From: Kordia sp. SMS9
GTDB lineage: Bacteria; Bacteroidota; Bacteroidia; Flavobacteriales; Flavobacteriaceae
Assembly: GCF_003352465.1 (NCBI RefSeq)
Contig: NZ_CP031153.1
Span: forward strand, 610,465-674,464
DNA: 64,000 nt
Direction of reading: 5' to 3'
Shown here: positions 42,148 to 52,251 of the stretch, piece after piece
Layout of the letters: every line of letters begins with the position of its first letter
Numbering within the stretch: the first letter of the stretch is position 1
Program-made: the position numbers and the translations under genes
Notes under the pieces: model-generated
Database searches by the model: none
Told to the model about the DNA's origin: nothing
The model's input: the letters and a program-made list of their open reading frames with translations, nothing else

Positions 42148-44985
42148 ATGAGACAAAACATTACACTTACAATTCTCCTATTCTTTACGTTTGTAATAGG
42201 ATTTGCACAAAACGGTTCTATCGTTGGTAAAGTGCAAGATAAAGAAGTTAATAATGATCCGCTACCTTTTGCTAATGTAACGATAAAAGGGACTTCTAAG
42301 GGAACTACCTCTGATTTTGACGGTTTATATGAGTTAAAAGATGTAGCACCTGGAACCTACACATTGATATTTAGTTTTGTGGGTTACAAGACACAAGAAG
42401 TTGAAAATGTAGTTGTAAATCCAGGAAAAATAACCAATGTAGATGTAATTTTAGCAGTAAATGCTGCTGCGTTGGACGCGATTGTTATTACGGCAACTAC
42501 ACGAAAAATATCAGAAGCTGCTACTTTGTTAGAGCAGAAGAAATCGAAAGATATCAAACAAATTATTGGTGCAGAAGAATTGGCACGTAAAGGTGTTGGT
42601 GATGCTGCGGGCGCGGTAACGAAAATTTCTGGGGTTTCTAAACAAGAAGGATCGAGCAATGTTTATGTGCGTGGATTGGGCGATCGGTATTTGAATACTA
42701 CACTTAACGGATTGCCATTACCATCAAACGATATTGAAAAGAAAAATATTGAGTTAGGCTTATTTGCAACAGACGTTATTGAAAACGTTTCTATCAGTAA
42801 GGCATATTCTGGAAAACAATACGGAGATTTTGCCGCAGGGAATGTAAACATCAACTCGAAAGATTACAAAGGAAAAGGATATGTTGAAGCATTTGTAGGA
42901 TCGAGCATCAACACCAATGCGATTGGAGAAAACTTTGTAGTGAGTGAAGGCTCTGGTTTCTTTGGAGATTATGCACGTCACAATCAAAATCCGTTTGCCG
43001 TTATTTTATCACATGGTGTGGATCCAGAAGCTGTAGAAACTCCCATTAATATAAACTTCGGAATTTCAGGAGGAAAGTCTTGGGATTTTGAAAATGGTGC
43101 GCGTTTGAGTGCTTTCGGAACGGTTTCTTTTGAAAACGGATACGAATACAGACGCGGTGAAGCAACTGACTTTACAACAGTAGAGAAAAAGTCGTTTCAA
43201 GATGCAGAAGAGTTCGAATACAGTACAACAACGACTGCGATGGGAACTTTAAACTTTAAAATTAACGACGATAACAAATTAAAGTTCAATTCATTATTTA
43301 TCAACAGTTCTACAAATGAAGTTGGATATTTTGGTATTGATGGAAAAGGTAGAAACAGAGATGCTATTTTAAATACGGATGAAGGTTTTTATCAAATGAA
43401 CGCTCAGTTTGATCAAAATCAAGTGTTTGTAAATCAATTAATTGGTAATCACAAAAAGAACAAAATAGAAGTTGACTGGGCTGTAGGATACAACTTGGTA
43501 TTTGCAAAACAACCAGATCGTAAGCGTATTAGTATTGAAAACTATCAATTTGCATTAGATGCTGATCCAACGACCAATCCTACATTTTTTAGCAACGTAG
43601 ATTATGACAACCAACGTTATTTTCAAGATATTGACGATACCGAATTTAACGGACGTATCAACTTAGCGTATGATGTAAATGAAAACTTCAAATTAAATTT
43701 TGGGTACAACGGAAGAAGCAAAGAGCGTAATTTTGAAAACATTCGTTACGGATATGACATTGTTGATTCTAACTTCCAAATTACTGATGTAGATAACTTG
43801 AATAGCATTTTCAATATTGGAAACTTTAATGCTGACGGAGGCGCAATCTATGATATTAGAGTGATCAATGCTATTCCAGACTTAGGAAATACAAACAGAC
43901 CTGGACTTGCTGAAAACACATACACAGGAAACTTAGATTTATTTGCCGGATATGTAGATGCAGAAATTAAATCAGAAAAATGGTTGATTGTGCCAGGCGT
44001 GCGTTTTGAATCATTTGATCAAAGTATTGCATACGACGTAATTAACTTAGGAAACAATGGAAACTCTAGCAGAAGCGCGTATGAAAACTTCATTTTGCCA
44101 AGTATAAATGTAAAATATGCATTATCAGAAGAGCAAAACATCCGTTTCTCTGCAAGTAGAACAGTTTCCTTACCTGAATTTAAAGAAACGGCTCCTTTTG
44201 TATACATTGATGTAACCAACAGAATTGGTGGTAACCCTGACTTATTAGGTGCTACTGATCCAAATTTTGTGAATGTAAGTGACAAATCGTACTCCAACGT
44301 ACTCAACTTTGACTTAAAATACGAATGGTTTTTTGGTAAAGGAGAAATCTTTTCAGCATCGGCATTTGCAAAACAAATTTCAGATCCGGTAAACCGAGTA
44401 GTGGCGTTTGATGCTACAGGAACACAGCGTTACTTTAGAACAGGAGAAACGGCAGAAGTATATGGTGTTGAATTTGAGTTTAGAAAAAACATACTGCAAA
44501 ATGAAGATGAAGAAACATTACTTTCCGCTGGAATCAATACAACTTTGATGCACACGCAGCAAGACTTGTACGATGAAATTTCGGGTACATACAGCGTGAG
44601 TTTTAGAGAAAATGAAGAACAACTACAAGGAGCTTCTCCATTCATCATCAACGCAGATGTAAGCTACTCTCCAACTTTTGGAAGTTACAAACCAACAGGA
44701 AACTTAGTGTTCTCTTACTTCTCAGATAGGATTGATGCGTTAGGTTCTGGACAATTAGGAAACATCGTAGAAAAATCAGTACCAACGTTAGATTTCATTC
44801 TAAAAAATAAAATTACAGACGACTTTGAAATCAACTTTAGCGTACGAAACATATTAAACCCAGATATCAAATTTGTGCGTGAAACAAGTGCTGGAGATGT
44901 GTTAGTAACATCTGCAAACGGAAAAGGAGTTTCTGGCTACGACAGAGGAAGAAATATTGGATTTCAATTAAAATATAAATTCTAA
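42148..44985 (+). CDS. TonB-dependent receptor
   Basis: 945 residues. A signal peptide (1-20) is followed by a carboxypeptidase-regulatory-like beta domain (about 24-105, GSIVGKVQDKE... PGTYTLIFSFVGY), a plug domain (GVSKQEGSSNVYVRGLGDRY) and a long beta-barrel ending in aromatic LKYKF. It takes up a ligand across the outer membrane using TonB energy; the ligand is unknown. There is no SusD partner; instead a beta-helix lipoprotein gene follows 32 nt later. A divergent PhoB/PhoR pair suggests control by phosphate or a related signal. Confidence 0.9.
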   Translation: MRQNITLTILLFFTFVIGFAQNGSIVGKVQDKEVNNDPLPFANVTIKGTSKGTTSDFDGLYELKDVAPGTYTLIFSFVGYKTQEVENVVVNPGKITNVDVILAVNAAALDAIVITATTRKISEAATLLEQKKSKDIKQIIGAEELARKGVGDAAGAVTKISGVSKQEGSSNVYVRGLGDRYLNTTLNGLPLPSNDIEKKNIELGLFATDVIENVSISKAYSGKQYGDFAAGNVNINSKDYKGKGYVEAFVGSSINTNAIGENFVVSEGSGFFGDYARHNQNPFAVILSHGVDPEAVETPININFGISGGKSWDFENGARLSAFGTVSFENGYEYRRGEATDFTTVEKKSFQDAEEFEYSTTTTAMGTLNFKINDDNKLKFNSLFINSSTNEVGYFGIDGKGRNRDAILNTDEGFYQMNAQFDQNQVFVNQLIGNHKKNKIEVDWAVGYNLVFAKQPDRKRISIENYQFALDADPTTNPTFFSNVDYDNQRYFQDIDDTEFNGRINLAYDVNENFKLNFGYNGRSKERNFENIRYGYDIVDSNFQITDVDNLNSIFNIGNFNADGGAIYDIRVINAIPDLGNTNRPGLAENTYTGNLDLFAGYVDAEIKSEKWLIVPGVRFESFDQSIAYDVINLGNNGNSSRSAYENFILPSINVKYALSEEQNIRFSASRTVSLPEFKETAPFVYIDVTNRIGGNPDLLGATDPNFVNVSDKSYSNVLNFDLKYEWFFGKGEIFSASAFAKQISDPVNRVVAFDATGTQRYFRTGETAEVYGVEFEFRKNILQNEDEETLLSAGINTTLMHTQQDLYDEISGTYSVSFRENEEQLQGASPFIINADVSYSPTFGSYKPTGNLVFSYFSDRIDALGSGQLGNIVEKSVPTLDFILKNKITDDFEINFSVRNILNPDIKFVRETSAGDVLVTSANGKGVSGYDRGRNIGFQLKYKF

Positions 44986-45017
44986 ACCAACAACACAACT
45001 AAAAAAAAATTAACAAA

Positions 45018-46199
45018 ATGAAAAATTACTTTGCATTAGGATTAGCACTTGTAAGCTTATTAAGCATTACTTCTTGTGCGTCAGACGACACCGCTGACAT
45101 TAATATTGTAAATAACGGAGGAACTTCGAATCCTACAAATCCTGGAACGATCTTTTTATCAGGAACATTTACAGAAGATTTAGACTTAGACGCAAACAAT
45201 ACCTATAAAATCAACGGATCGTTGATCATGGCTACTGGAACAACATTGCGTATTCCAGCTGGTATGACCATAGAAGCTTTAGCGGCAGGATCTGACGTGT
45301 ATATTGCTATTTCGCAAGGAGCTACCATAGAAGCTATTGGAACTGCAAGTGAGCCAATTGTTTTTACTTCGGATGCGTCTGCGCCAACTGCTGGTGACTG
45401 GGGCGGATTAATTATTTTAGGGAGCGCACCTATCAACTCAGTATCAGGAACTGCAACAGCAACTTCTGAAATTGCTAGTTTACCTTACGGTGGAACTGAC
45501 ACTGCTGATAACTCTGGAACATTACGTTATGTACGTGTACAATACTCTGGTGGATCTGCTGATGGGCAATCAGAAAACAACGGAATTTCTTTCTACGGCG
45601 TTGGAAACGGAACAACTGTTGAATATGTTCAAGTATATGAAGGAAAAGATGATGGAATAGAATTTTTTGGCGGAACTGTAAATGTTGACTTTGCAGCGGT
45701 AATTGGCGCACAGGATGATTCTATCGACTGGACAGAAGGATACACAGGAACCATCACAAACGCGTATGTAAAACACGGAACAGATCACGATAAAGGAATT
45801 GAAGCAGATGGTTTCAACACAGATATCGGAAATAATTCTGATCCAATATACTTCTCTGCGCCAACAGTAAACAATCTTACGATCATCGGATTAGGTTCTG
45901 CAATAAGCACAGAAGCGGTTCGTTTAAGAGCTGGAACAAGAGTAACATTCAATAACGTTGTATTAGAAGGATACGCTGAAGGATTTGATTTAGATGGAGA
46001 TATGATGGACAGACCAACAGGAGAAGGTGTTGTGAATGGAGAAACAAGTGTAACAGACATTACATTTACGGATATCATTTTAAAAGTGAAAAACGATACT
46101 GAATTTACGTTTACAGAAGCTGATTTAATTTCAGGTGACGGAAACGGAACAGGAACTGACTTTGCTTCTTGGGGAGCAGGTTGGACTGTAGGAAACTAA
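45018..46199 (+). CDS. Lipoprotein with beta-helix-like domain
   Basis: 393 residues. A lipoprotein signal ends at Cys20 (SITSCASDD). The rest is Gly, Thr and Asp-rich with repeated short strands (SGTFTEDLDLD, GATIEAIGTASEPIVF, GIEFFGGTVNVDF), which suggest a right-handed beta-helix. It is cotranscribed with the TonB receptor and is the likely surface partner, occupying the place SusD has in other systems. A strong terminator follows at 46220. Function inferred from context only. Confidence 0.78.
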   Translation: MKNYFALGLALVSLLSITSCASDDTADINIVNNGGTSNPTNPGTIFLSGTFTEDLDLDANNTYKINGSLIMATGTTLRIPAGMTIEALAAGSDVYIAISQGATIEAIGTASEPIVFTSDASAPTAGDWGGLIILGSAPINSVSGTATATSEIASLPYGGTDTADNSGTLRYVRVQYSGGSADGQSENNGISFYGVGNGTTVEYVQVYEGKDDGIEFFGGTVNVDFAAVIGAQDDSIDWTEGYTGTITNAYVKHGTDHDKGIEADGFNTDIGNNSDPIYFSAPTVNNLTIIGLGSAISTEAVRLRAGTRVTFNNVVLEGYAEGFDLDGDMMDRPTGEGVVNGETSVTDITFTDIILKVKNDTEFTFTEADLISGDGNGTGTDFASWGAGWTVGN

Positions 46200-46219
46200 T
46201 TCCAAACAACATATTGTAC

Positions 46220-46253
46220 AAAAAGCGTCTTCTAACACGGAAGACGCTTTTTT
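46220..46253 (+). terminator. Intrinsic terminator of the TonB receptor operon
   Basis: GCGTCTTC (46225-46232) pairs with GAAGACGC (46240-46247), extended by A/T, with a 7-nt loop and a six-T run. Confidence 0.88.
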
Positions 46254-46374
46254 GCTTTATAAAAGCAATACTTTTCTCAACTACGAATATCGCAATACAA
46301 TAACGCTTTTGTTATCAAATGGTTAAAACAACACACAAATATGTTCGTCTGGTTTTTCAATTCAGGTTCTTTTG

Positions 46375-46382
46375 TATATTTG
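46375..46382 (+). promoter_or_regulatory. Promoter -7 box of the T9SS protein gene
   Basis: TATATTTG matches TAnnTTTG, 34 nt before the ATG at 46417. A tiny ATG-AAT-GGT-TAA reading frame at 46395 lies in the leader. Confidence 0.5.
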
Positions 46383-46416
46383 TACCATAAATTTATGAAT
46401 GGTTAAAATATATCGT

Positions 46417-48231
46417 ATGAACAAAAATTACTTTTTATTAATTGCATTATTGATTTCTTCGTTGTCTTTCGGACAAGTATTAGAAGAAAATTTCGATTAT
46501 GGAATGACAGGTGGAGATTTAACTGCCGTAAGTGGAGGCGCATGGGTGCAACACTCAGGTTCTACTGGACCGGTACAGTATGTAGCAACGCCAAGTTTAA
46601 CAATGGCTGGATATCCTTCATCTGGAATTGGTGGACATGTAGCCTTTTCAGGAACTTCTCAGGATGTAAATAGAGCCTTTACTGGAATTAGTACTGGAAC
46701 TGTATACGGAAGTGCTTTGGTAAATGTAGTATCTGCAGGTAGCGGAAACTACTTTATGCACTTTAATACAAGTGGATTTAGAGCAAGAATTGGTGCAAGA
46801 GATGATGGAAATGGTGGTGTTGAATTTGGTATTGGAACAAGCAGTTCTACTTTAGCATATACAACAACACCTTACAGCTTAAACACAACATACTTATTAG
46901 TTTTTTCTTATGAAATTGCCACAGGAGTTTCTAACTTATATGTATTATCTGCGGTAACGCCAACAGAACCTGCAATGCCAGACGCTACTAGTACAGGAAC
47001 TACAGGTACTGCCATTACATCAATTGCGTTCCGTCAATCTAGTAACATTCCTTCTGTTTTAGTAGATGGTGTTCGTGTCGCTGAAAACTGGACTGAAATT
47101 ATGAGTAATTCTTCGGTACCTTCATTAAGCATCGTTACACCTGCTGATGGAACTACTTTTGATCCTGGAACAAACAGCGTAGATGTTACATTCACGACTC
47201 AAAATGTAAACTTAGCAATGCCAGGAAGTTTTGTAAATGTGACTGTAAACACAGATCCTACAGATACAGATGTTGCTAGTCCATACGCTATTCCAACTAT
47301 GGATGGTGGAATGTATGATGTAACTGTAGAGTTATATGACAACAATGTGATTGTAGATACAAAAATGGTATCTTTCTCTGTAGCTAGTATTACACAAGTA
47401 AACAGCATTACTGAATTACGTGCTGGAACTATTGGAGAATTCTATGAATTAAATGCGGAAGCTATTATTTCATACATCGTTACAGAAAATACAAGAAACC
47501 AAAAATACATCCAAGATGGTGGTGCTGGAATCTTAATTGATGACGTTGCCGGAACGTTAAGTGTTGCTGTAAATATCGGAGATGGACTTATCGGACTACA
47601 AGGACAATTATCACAATTTTCTGGAGTACTTCAATTTGTGCCAAGTGCTAATTTACCTGGCGCATCTTCAAACGGAAACACCCTTAATCCACTTTTTGTA
47701 ACTGCAAACGAATTGGCTACAAATGGAGAAGCATACGAAAGCAGATTGATCAGATTATTAAATGTTGAATTCGCTGATACAGGAATGTTTGCAGACAATA
47801 CCAACTATACTGTTACGACATCTGGCGGAACTGATACTACAGTTTGTAGAGTTTCTTTTGGTGATGAAAACTTAATCGGAACTATGATTCCTACCGTACC
47901 AGTTGATGTTATCGGTTTGGGTGGTGAATTCAACGGAACATACCAAATATTGCCAAGATTCACTACTGATATTGACACAACGTTAAGCAACGAAGAGTTT
48001 GGAACAACTACTTTTAGCATGTATCCAAACCCTGCAAACGGAGCTACAGTAACGATTACTTCCCCTTCAAACAATACAAAAGATGTACAAGTATACAGCA
48101 TCTTAGGAAAGCAAGTAATCAATACTACCATTACAAATACATTAAACGTTGCTGATTTACAATCAGGAATTTATGTAGTAAAAATTACAGAAAACGGTAA
48201 ATCGGCTACTAAGAAATTAGTGATCAGATAA
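46417..48231 (+). CDS. Secreted T9SS-sorted protein
   Basis: 604 residues from ATG 46417, chosen because a signal peptide (MNKNYFLLIALLISSLSFGQ) begins there; an in-frame ATG at 46399 would put a charged tail before it. The N-terminal ~220 residues form a beta-rich lectin-like region, followed by a Fibronectin/Ig-like region (SLSIVTPADGTTFDPGTN), an OB-like region (residues about 330-420) and a type A T9SS sorting signal (about 530-604; MYPNPANGATVTI...YVVKITE). Exported across the outer membrane. It follows the TonB receptor operon but has its own promoter and terminators on both sides. Confidence 0.83.
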   Translation: MNKNYFLLIALLISSLSFGQVLEENFDYGMTGGDLTAVSGGAWVQHSGSTGPVQYVATPSLTMAGYPSSGIGGHVAFSGTSQDVNRAFTGISTGTVYGSALVNVVSAGSGNYFMHFNTSGFRARIGARDDGNGGVEFGIGTSSSTLAYTTTPYSLNTTYLLVFSYEIATGVSNLYVLSAVTPTEPAMPDATSTGTTGTAITSIAFRQSSNIPSVLVDGVRVAENWTEIMSNSSVPSLSIVTPADGTTFDPGTNSVDVTFTTQNVNLAMPGSFVNVTVNTDPTDTDVASPYAIPTMDGGMYDVTVELYDNNVIVDTKMVSFSVASITQVNSITELRAGTIGEFYELNAEAIISYIVTENTRNQKYIQDGGAGILIDDVAGTLSVAVNIGDGLIGLQGQLSQFSGVLQFVPSANLPGASSNGNTLNPLFVTANELATNGEAYESRLIRLLNVEFADTGMFADNTNYTVTTSGGTDTTVCRVSFGDENLIGTMIPTVPVDVIGLGGEFNGTYQILPRFTTDIDTTLSNEEFGTTTFSMYPNPANGATVTITSPSNNTKDVQVYSILGKQVINTTITNTLNVADLQSGIYVVKITENGKSATKKLVIR

Positions 48232-48259
48232 GTTTACCAAATACATAATATACTATATC

Positions 48260-48293
48260 AAAAAGCATCTTGAATTTTCAAGGTGCTTTTTTT
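48260..48293 (+). terminator. Intrinsic terminator of the T9SS protein gene
   Basis: A near-perfect stem of GCATCTTGAA (48265-48274) with TTCAAGGTGC (48277-48286), one G-T pair, then a seven-T run. Confidence 0.88.
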
Positions 48294-48301
48294 GTGAAAC
48301 T

Positions 48302-48337
48302 CAACATTGAAAAGTCCAAAGAACACATTCAATGTTG
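48302..48337. repeat. 10-bp inverted repeat
   Basis: CAACATTGAA (48302-48311) faces TTCAATGTTG (48328-48337) with a 16-nt spacer, directly after the terminator and ahead of the LytS-type gene. It could be an operator or a second RNA hairpin. The following ~150 nt show no other feature. Confidence 0.45.
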
Positions 48338-48491
48338 TTAGTTGAACTAATCCCGCTGTAGCGCGGAATCTAATACTATTTTCTAAAAGCTTTCAAAAAC
48401 TCCATTCAATATTACCATTTCAACTACACATTTACAGACTCATCTAAAATAGGAAACATGCAATGGTATATTTCTTTATATTGCGTATTGT

Positions 48492-49559
48492 ATGAAACTA
48501 TGGAACAAAATAAATCAATATGTTAGCAAACAAGACCTTGTTTTATTTCTAAGTTTCTATGTCTTCTCCACTATTATGTATTACACCGCAAGCTGGATTT
48601 CTTGGGGTGGATTTAAAAAAGGACATCCATCGTATTTCGATGTAGAAGAATTTTTTGCTTCTGGAGGAGCGCAATTCTTAATTAGCTTTTTCGTCACCAT
48701 TCCTATTTGGTATATCACGTCTGTTGTATTAAGAAAGTACAAGCTCAGAGTACAATTGCTGTCACATATATTATTTTTACCATTATACATTGCCATTTGC
48801 TATTATTCATTACTTGGAGTCACAAAAATTTTTGGCTGGGCAATGTATTGGGGCGGCTATAAAGTCATTTGGACACTTTACTCGTTCATGCTTTTTTACT
48901 TTGTGCAGTTTGGTTTTATACATGCGTATGGATATTTTAAACGTTTCAAAAAAGAAGAAAAGGAAAAGGCAATCCTTCGAGAAACTACGTTAAAAAGCGA
49001 AATTACTGCCTTAAAATCACAATTAAATCCACATTTCCTGCACAACTTATTCAACTCTATCAATGCAACTATCCCAAAAGAAAATGAACGTACGCGAGAA
49101 TTAATCATACAATTGTCTGATCTTTTTAGATATCAGAATTATGCATCGCAAAATGAATTTGTGACCATTAAAGAAGAAATTGACTTCATTCAAAGTTACT
49201 TGGAACTCATGCAGATTCGACTCAAAGAGCGTTTGAATTTTGCTTTTAAAGTAGAAAAAGAAGTCTATCATCACAAAATCGTTCCAATGCTGTTGCAACC
49301 TTTGGTAGAAAATGCAGTCAATCATGGAATTGCCACTAAAATTACACCTTCAACCTTACGCATTACAATTGAAAAACAAAATGATCGCTTACACATTTCC
49401 ATAGAAGATACAGGCATTGGTATTATAAATAAAGAAAGTGTGTTCTTAACAGGTTTAGGATTGTCAAACACCAAAATGCGGCTTGATAAAATTTACAATT
49501 CCGAACTAAAAATAGAAGACAACGTACCAACAGGAACTAAAATCTCATTTACGATTTGA
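48492..49559 (+). CDS. LytS-type sensor histidine kinase
   Basis: 355 residues. Four membrane helices (about 17-38, 61-80, 88-112 and 127-146) precede a His_kinase domain with His181 in LNPHFLHNLFNSI and an ATPase with N-box (VENAVNHGI) and DTGIGI. It is the same class as the kinase at 17603 but clearly a different gene. Its stop overlaps the TTG start of the regulator. The signal is probably sensed in the membrane. Confidence 0.9.
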   Translation: MKLWNKINQYVSKQDLVLFLSFYVFSTIMYYTASWISWGGFKKGHPSYFDVEEFFASGGAQFLISFFVTIPIWYITSVVLRKYKLRVQLLSHILFLPLYIAICYYSLLGVTKIFGWAMYWGGYKVIWTLYSFMLFYFVQFGFIHAYGYFKRFKKEEKEKAILRETTLKSEITALKSQLNPHFLHNLFNSINATIPKENERTRELIIQLSDLFRYQNYASQNEFVTIKEEIDFIQSYLELMQIRLKERLNFAFKVEKEVYHHKIVPMLLQPLVENAVNHGIATKITPSTLRITIEKQNDRLHISIEDTGIGIINKESVFLTGLGLSNTKMRLDKIYNSELKIEDNVPTGTKISFTI

Positions 49560-50278
49560 AAACAATCCTAATTATAGATGATGAAGAAGATGCAAGAGAT
49601 TTGTTACGGCAATACATCTCCGCATACAAAGAGCTTCAAATTATCGGAGAAGCTTCCAACGGATTGGAAGCTGTAAAAATGATCAATGCATTAAAACCAG
49701 ATACTATTTTCCTCGACATCCAAATGCCAGGTCTCAACGGATTTGAAGTATTAACGCAATTAGAAGAAATTCCTGAAGTCATATTTTCTACTGCGTACGA
49801 TCAATATGCCATCAAAGCATTTGAAGTTCATGCTGTGGATTATCTATTAAAACCGTATGGCAAAAAACGCTTTGAAAATGCACTCAGCAGAATCCTTCAA
49901 AATCAAGAAAATGTCATTCCGTTAGCTGAAGAGTTGCTTCAAAAAGAGACTTCCTTTCCTTCAAAAGTTATTCTTCACAAAGGCACAAGAAAGTTAATGG
50001 TCAATGTGAAAGATGTATACTTTGCAGAAGCTTTTGGCGATTATACGAAAGTATTTACCAAACATGAAGAATTTCTAGCAACCAAAGGAATCTCACAACT
50101 GCATGATATTTTTAATCCAACCATGTTTATACGACTGCACCGTTCGCATTTTGTCAATATGAATACGATTGTAGAATTAAAAAAAATAGACAGATATCAC
50201 TACGTGTATTTAAGTAACGGAAAAAGTTTAAGAGTAAGTGATACGTATTTGCCAGCCATAAAGAAAATTGTGTTATAA
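49556..50278 (+). CDS. LytTR-family response regulator
   Basis: 240 residues starting at TTG 49556, overlapping the kinase stop (TTGA). Receiver phosphoacceptor Asp54 (IFLDIQMP), with Lys in LLKP. The LytTR domain (about 130-238) contains FIRLHRSHFVNMNTI and the final SDTYLP helix. Translation is coupled to the kinase. The two MORN/PD40 envelope protein genes downstream are plausible targets but not proven. Confidence 0.9.
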   Translation: MKTILIIDDEEDARDLLRQYISAYKELQIIGEASNGLEAVKMINALKPDTIFLDIQMPGLNGFEVLTQLEEIPEVIFSTAYDQYAIKAFEVHAVDYLLKPYGKKRFENALSRILQNQENVIPLAEELLQKETSFPSKVILHKGTRKLMVNVKDVYFAEAFGDYTKVFTKHEEFLATKGISQLHDIFNPTMFIRLHRSHFVNMNTIVELKKIDRYHYVYLSNGKSLRVSDTYLPAIKKIVL

Positions 50279-50368
50279 CGATTTCATCGTGCTATTTTCA
50301 AGCCTATCGACAATATCATGGTCAACTCCTTTTTGTTGAATAAATTTAAAGTATAAAAACATAGTCGA

Positions 50369-51715
50369 ATGAAAATCATATGCAAAATCACGCTTGTTTT
50401 AATAATGAGTGTATGCTTTACTGCTACAAGTCTCGCTCAAATTAAAACGCCGCTAAAAGTCTCTAAAGAAGCTGACATTGACCTAAAAACCTACACAGGC
50501 ATCATCTCAGAACAATATGCCAATGGAAGTCCGTCACTTTGGAAAACCGTTATCAATGGAAAAACAAATGGACTCTGGTTAGAATGGTATCCAAACGGTA
50601 CGTTAAGATACAGAGCCTACTGGAAAAACAGCTTAGGAAACGGACGATGGGAATATTTTTACCCGAACGGACAATTGCGTTCTGAAAGTTTTTACATCAA
50701 CGACATTGCACAGGGAATTTACAGAAGTTATTATAAAAATGGGCAACTCAAAATGGACGCCACGTATCTAAATGGTAAAAAAGATGGTGTAGAATTCACC
50801 TATGATGTGAATGGTATAGTACTTTCGCGAAAGCTTTACAAACAAGGAATACAACAGATTGATGAACCTACTATATTTCAAGAAGGACTGATCTCTAAAG
50901 AAAATAGTAACGAATGGGGAATTAACTTTATGCCAGATGGAAAAACGGCATACTTCACCAGAAAAGATACTGCTGGCAAAAAACGAATTTACACACTTAC
51001 CAACACTGAAAGTGGCTGGAGCGAACCAACAATTGCCACTTTCTCAACACATGAAGATGAAACGCCATTTATAAACAGTGATGGAAGCAAACTGTACTTT
51101 GCGTCCTTCAGACCGTTACCAGACGGAAGTACGACTGAAAAAATAGACATGAATATTTGGTATGTAGATAGAATCAATAACAAATGGTCTGCGCCAAAAC
51201 CTATATCTTCTATGATCAATACATCTAAGAAAAAAGGTGCTATTTGGACAGCAAACTATGAAGCAGGTCCAATAACGGATGCGAATGGCAATCTCTACTA
51301 CTGGACAAAAGGTAGTGAAAGCAAGGCGACAAATTTGTATTATTCAGAAAGAAAAACGAATGGAAAATATAGCAAACCGCAAGAAATCATTCCGCCATCG
51401 AGCACTACAAATTATGACACCGCTCCGCAGCTTTCGCCAGATGGGAACATCCTTTTCTTTTCGTCAGACGATAGATATGATGGTTATGGAGGTGCTGACA
51501 TTTACTATTCAGTAAAAAAAGAAGGAAAATGGTCTGCACCGAAAAATTTAGGTCCAATAGTGAATTCATCACAATCAGAAGGTTTTCCAAGTTTCTCACC
51601 CGATGGAAAATTTTTCTACTTTAGTAGCAATCGCGGAGACGCAAAAGACGAGAATGGAGAACGAATTTGGAATCTCTATTACATGGAAACAAAATATTTA
51701 ATGATTGAAAAATAA
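50369..51715 (+). CDS. Secreted MORN-repeat/PD40 beta-propeller protein
   Basis: 448 residues with signal peptide (1-24, TSLAQ). Residues about 50-150 contain MORN-like repeats (GLWLEWYPNGTLRYRAY, GRWEYFYPNGQLRSESF, GIYRSYYKNGQL). From ~165 on there are PD40/WD40-like beta-propeller blades (MPDGKTAYFTRKD, NSDGSKLYFASF, SPDGNILFFSSDD, SPDGKFFYFSSN). These modules in Bacteroidota sit in periplasmic or outer-membrane proteins, often near OmpA-like proteins. Function unknown. A smaller MORN lipoprotein gene follows 4 nt after the stop. Confidence 0.85.
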   Translation: MKIICKITLVLIMSVCFTATSLAQIKTPLKVSKEADIDLKTYTGIISEQYANGSPSLWKTVINGKTNGLWLEWYPNGTLRYRAYWKNSLGNGRWEYFYPNGQLRSESFYINDIAQGIYRSYYKNGQLKMDATYLNGKKDGVEFTYDVNGIVLSRKLYKQGIQQIDEPTIFQEGLISKENSNEWGINFMPDGKTAYFTRKDTAGKKRIYTLTNTESGWSEPTIATFSTHEDETPFINSDGSKLYFASFRPLPDGSTTEKIDMNIWYVDRINNKWSAPKPISSMINTSKKKGAIWTANYEAGPITDANGNLYYWTKGSESKATNLYYSERKTNGKYSKPQEIIPPSSTTNYDTAPQLSPDGNILFFSSDDRYDGYGGADIYYSVKKEGKWSAPKNLGPIVNSSQSEGFPSFSPDGKFFYFSSNRGDAKDENGERIWNLYYMETKYLMIEK

Positions 51716-51719
51716 CGAA

Positions 51720-52175
51720 ATGAAAAAAATAATAATTCTCCTATATCTAGCTAGTTTTCTAAGTTGTGCACAAAATGAAAAAACGGAATTACCGCCAGCA
51801 TCAGAAATGGTTTCTATGAATGATGCGACTGTAAAATACGGAACTCAATATGGACAACAATACTTTGCCAAAGGAAGCACAAAACCGTATACAGGTTGGT
51901 TGTGCGCGCGGTATGATAACGGCGAACTAGAATCGGCACAGCAATTCAAAAACGGCTATGGCAATGGTATTTGGATCAATTTTGATCCTGACGGACGCAA
52001 AGAATCACAAGGAGCTTATCGCAACAATAAAACCGAAGGTCACGCACAACTATTTTACGAAGATGGCAGTGTAAAAGCGGAAGGCAAATACATCCATCTA
52101 AAACGAAAAGTTGGCTGGTGGAAGTTTTACGACCGAAAAGGAAATGTAGTAAGTAAACGCTATTTTACTCGGTAA
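51720..52175 (+). CDS. MORN-repeat lipoprotein
   Basis: 151 residues from ATG 51720 (a leading TTG at 51705 would add residues before the signal). Lipoprotein signal with Cys16 (SFLSCAQNE). MORN-like repeats follow (ARYDNGELESAQQF, GNGIWINFDPDGRKES, GHAQLFYEDGSVKAEG). It probably sits in the outer membrane beside the larger MORN/PD40 protein from the same transcript. Function unknown. Confidence 0.82.
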   Translation: MKKIIILLYLASFLSCAQNEKTELPPASEMVSMNDATVKYGTQYGQQYFAKGSTKPYTGWLCARYDNGELESAQQFKNGYGNGIWINFDPDGRKESQGAYRNNKTEGHAQLFYEDGSVKAEGKYIHLKRKVGWWKFYDRKGNVVSKRYFTR

Positions 52176-52251
52176 ACAATCACTTCATTTTTAGTTTAAA
52201 AAAAACTTTGTCTCGAACAAAGCGGGGAAACGCATGCCAAATTCTAACGCT

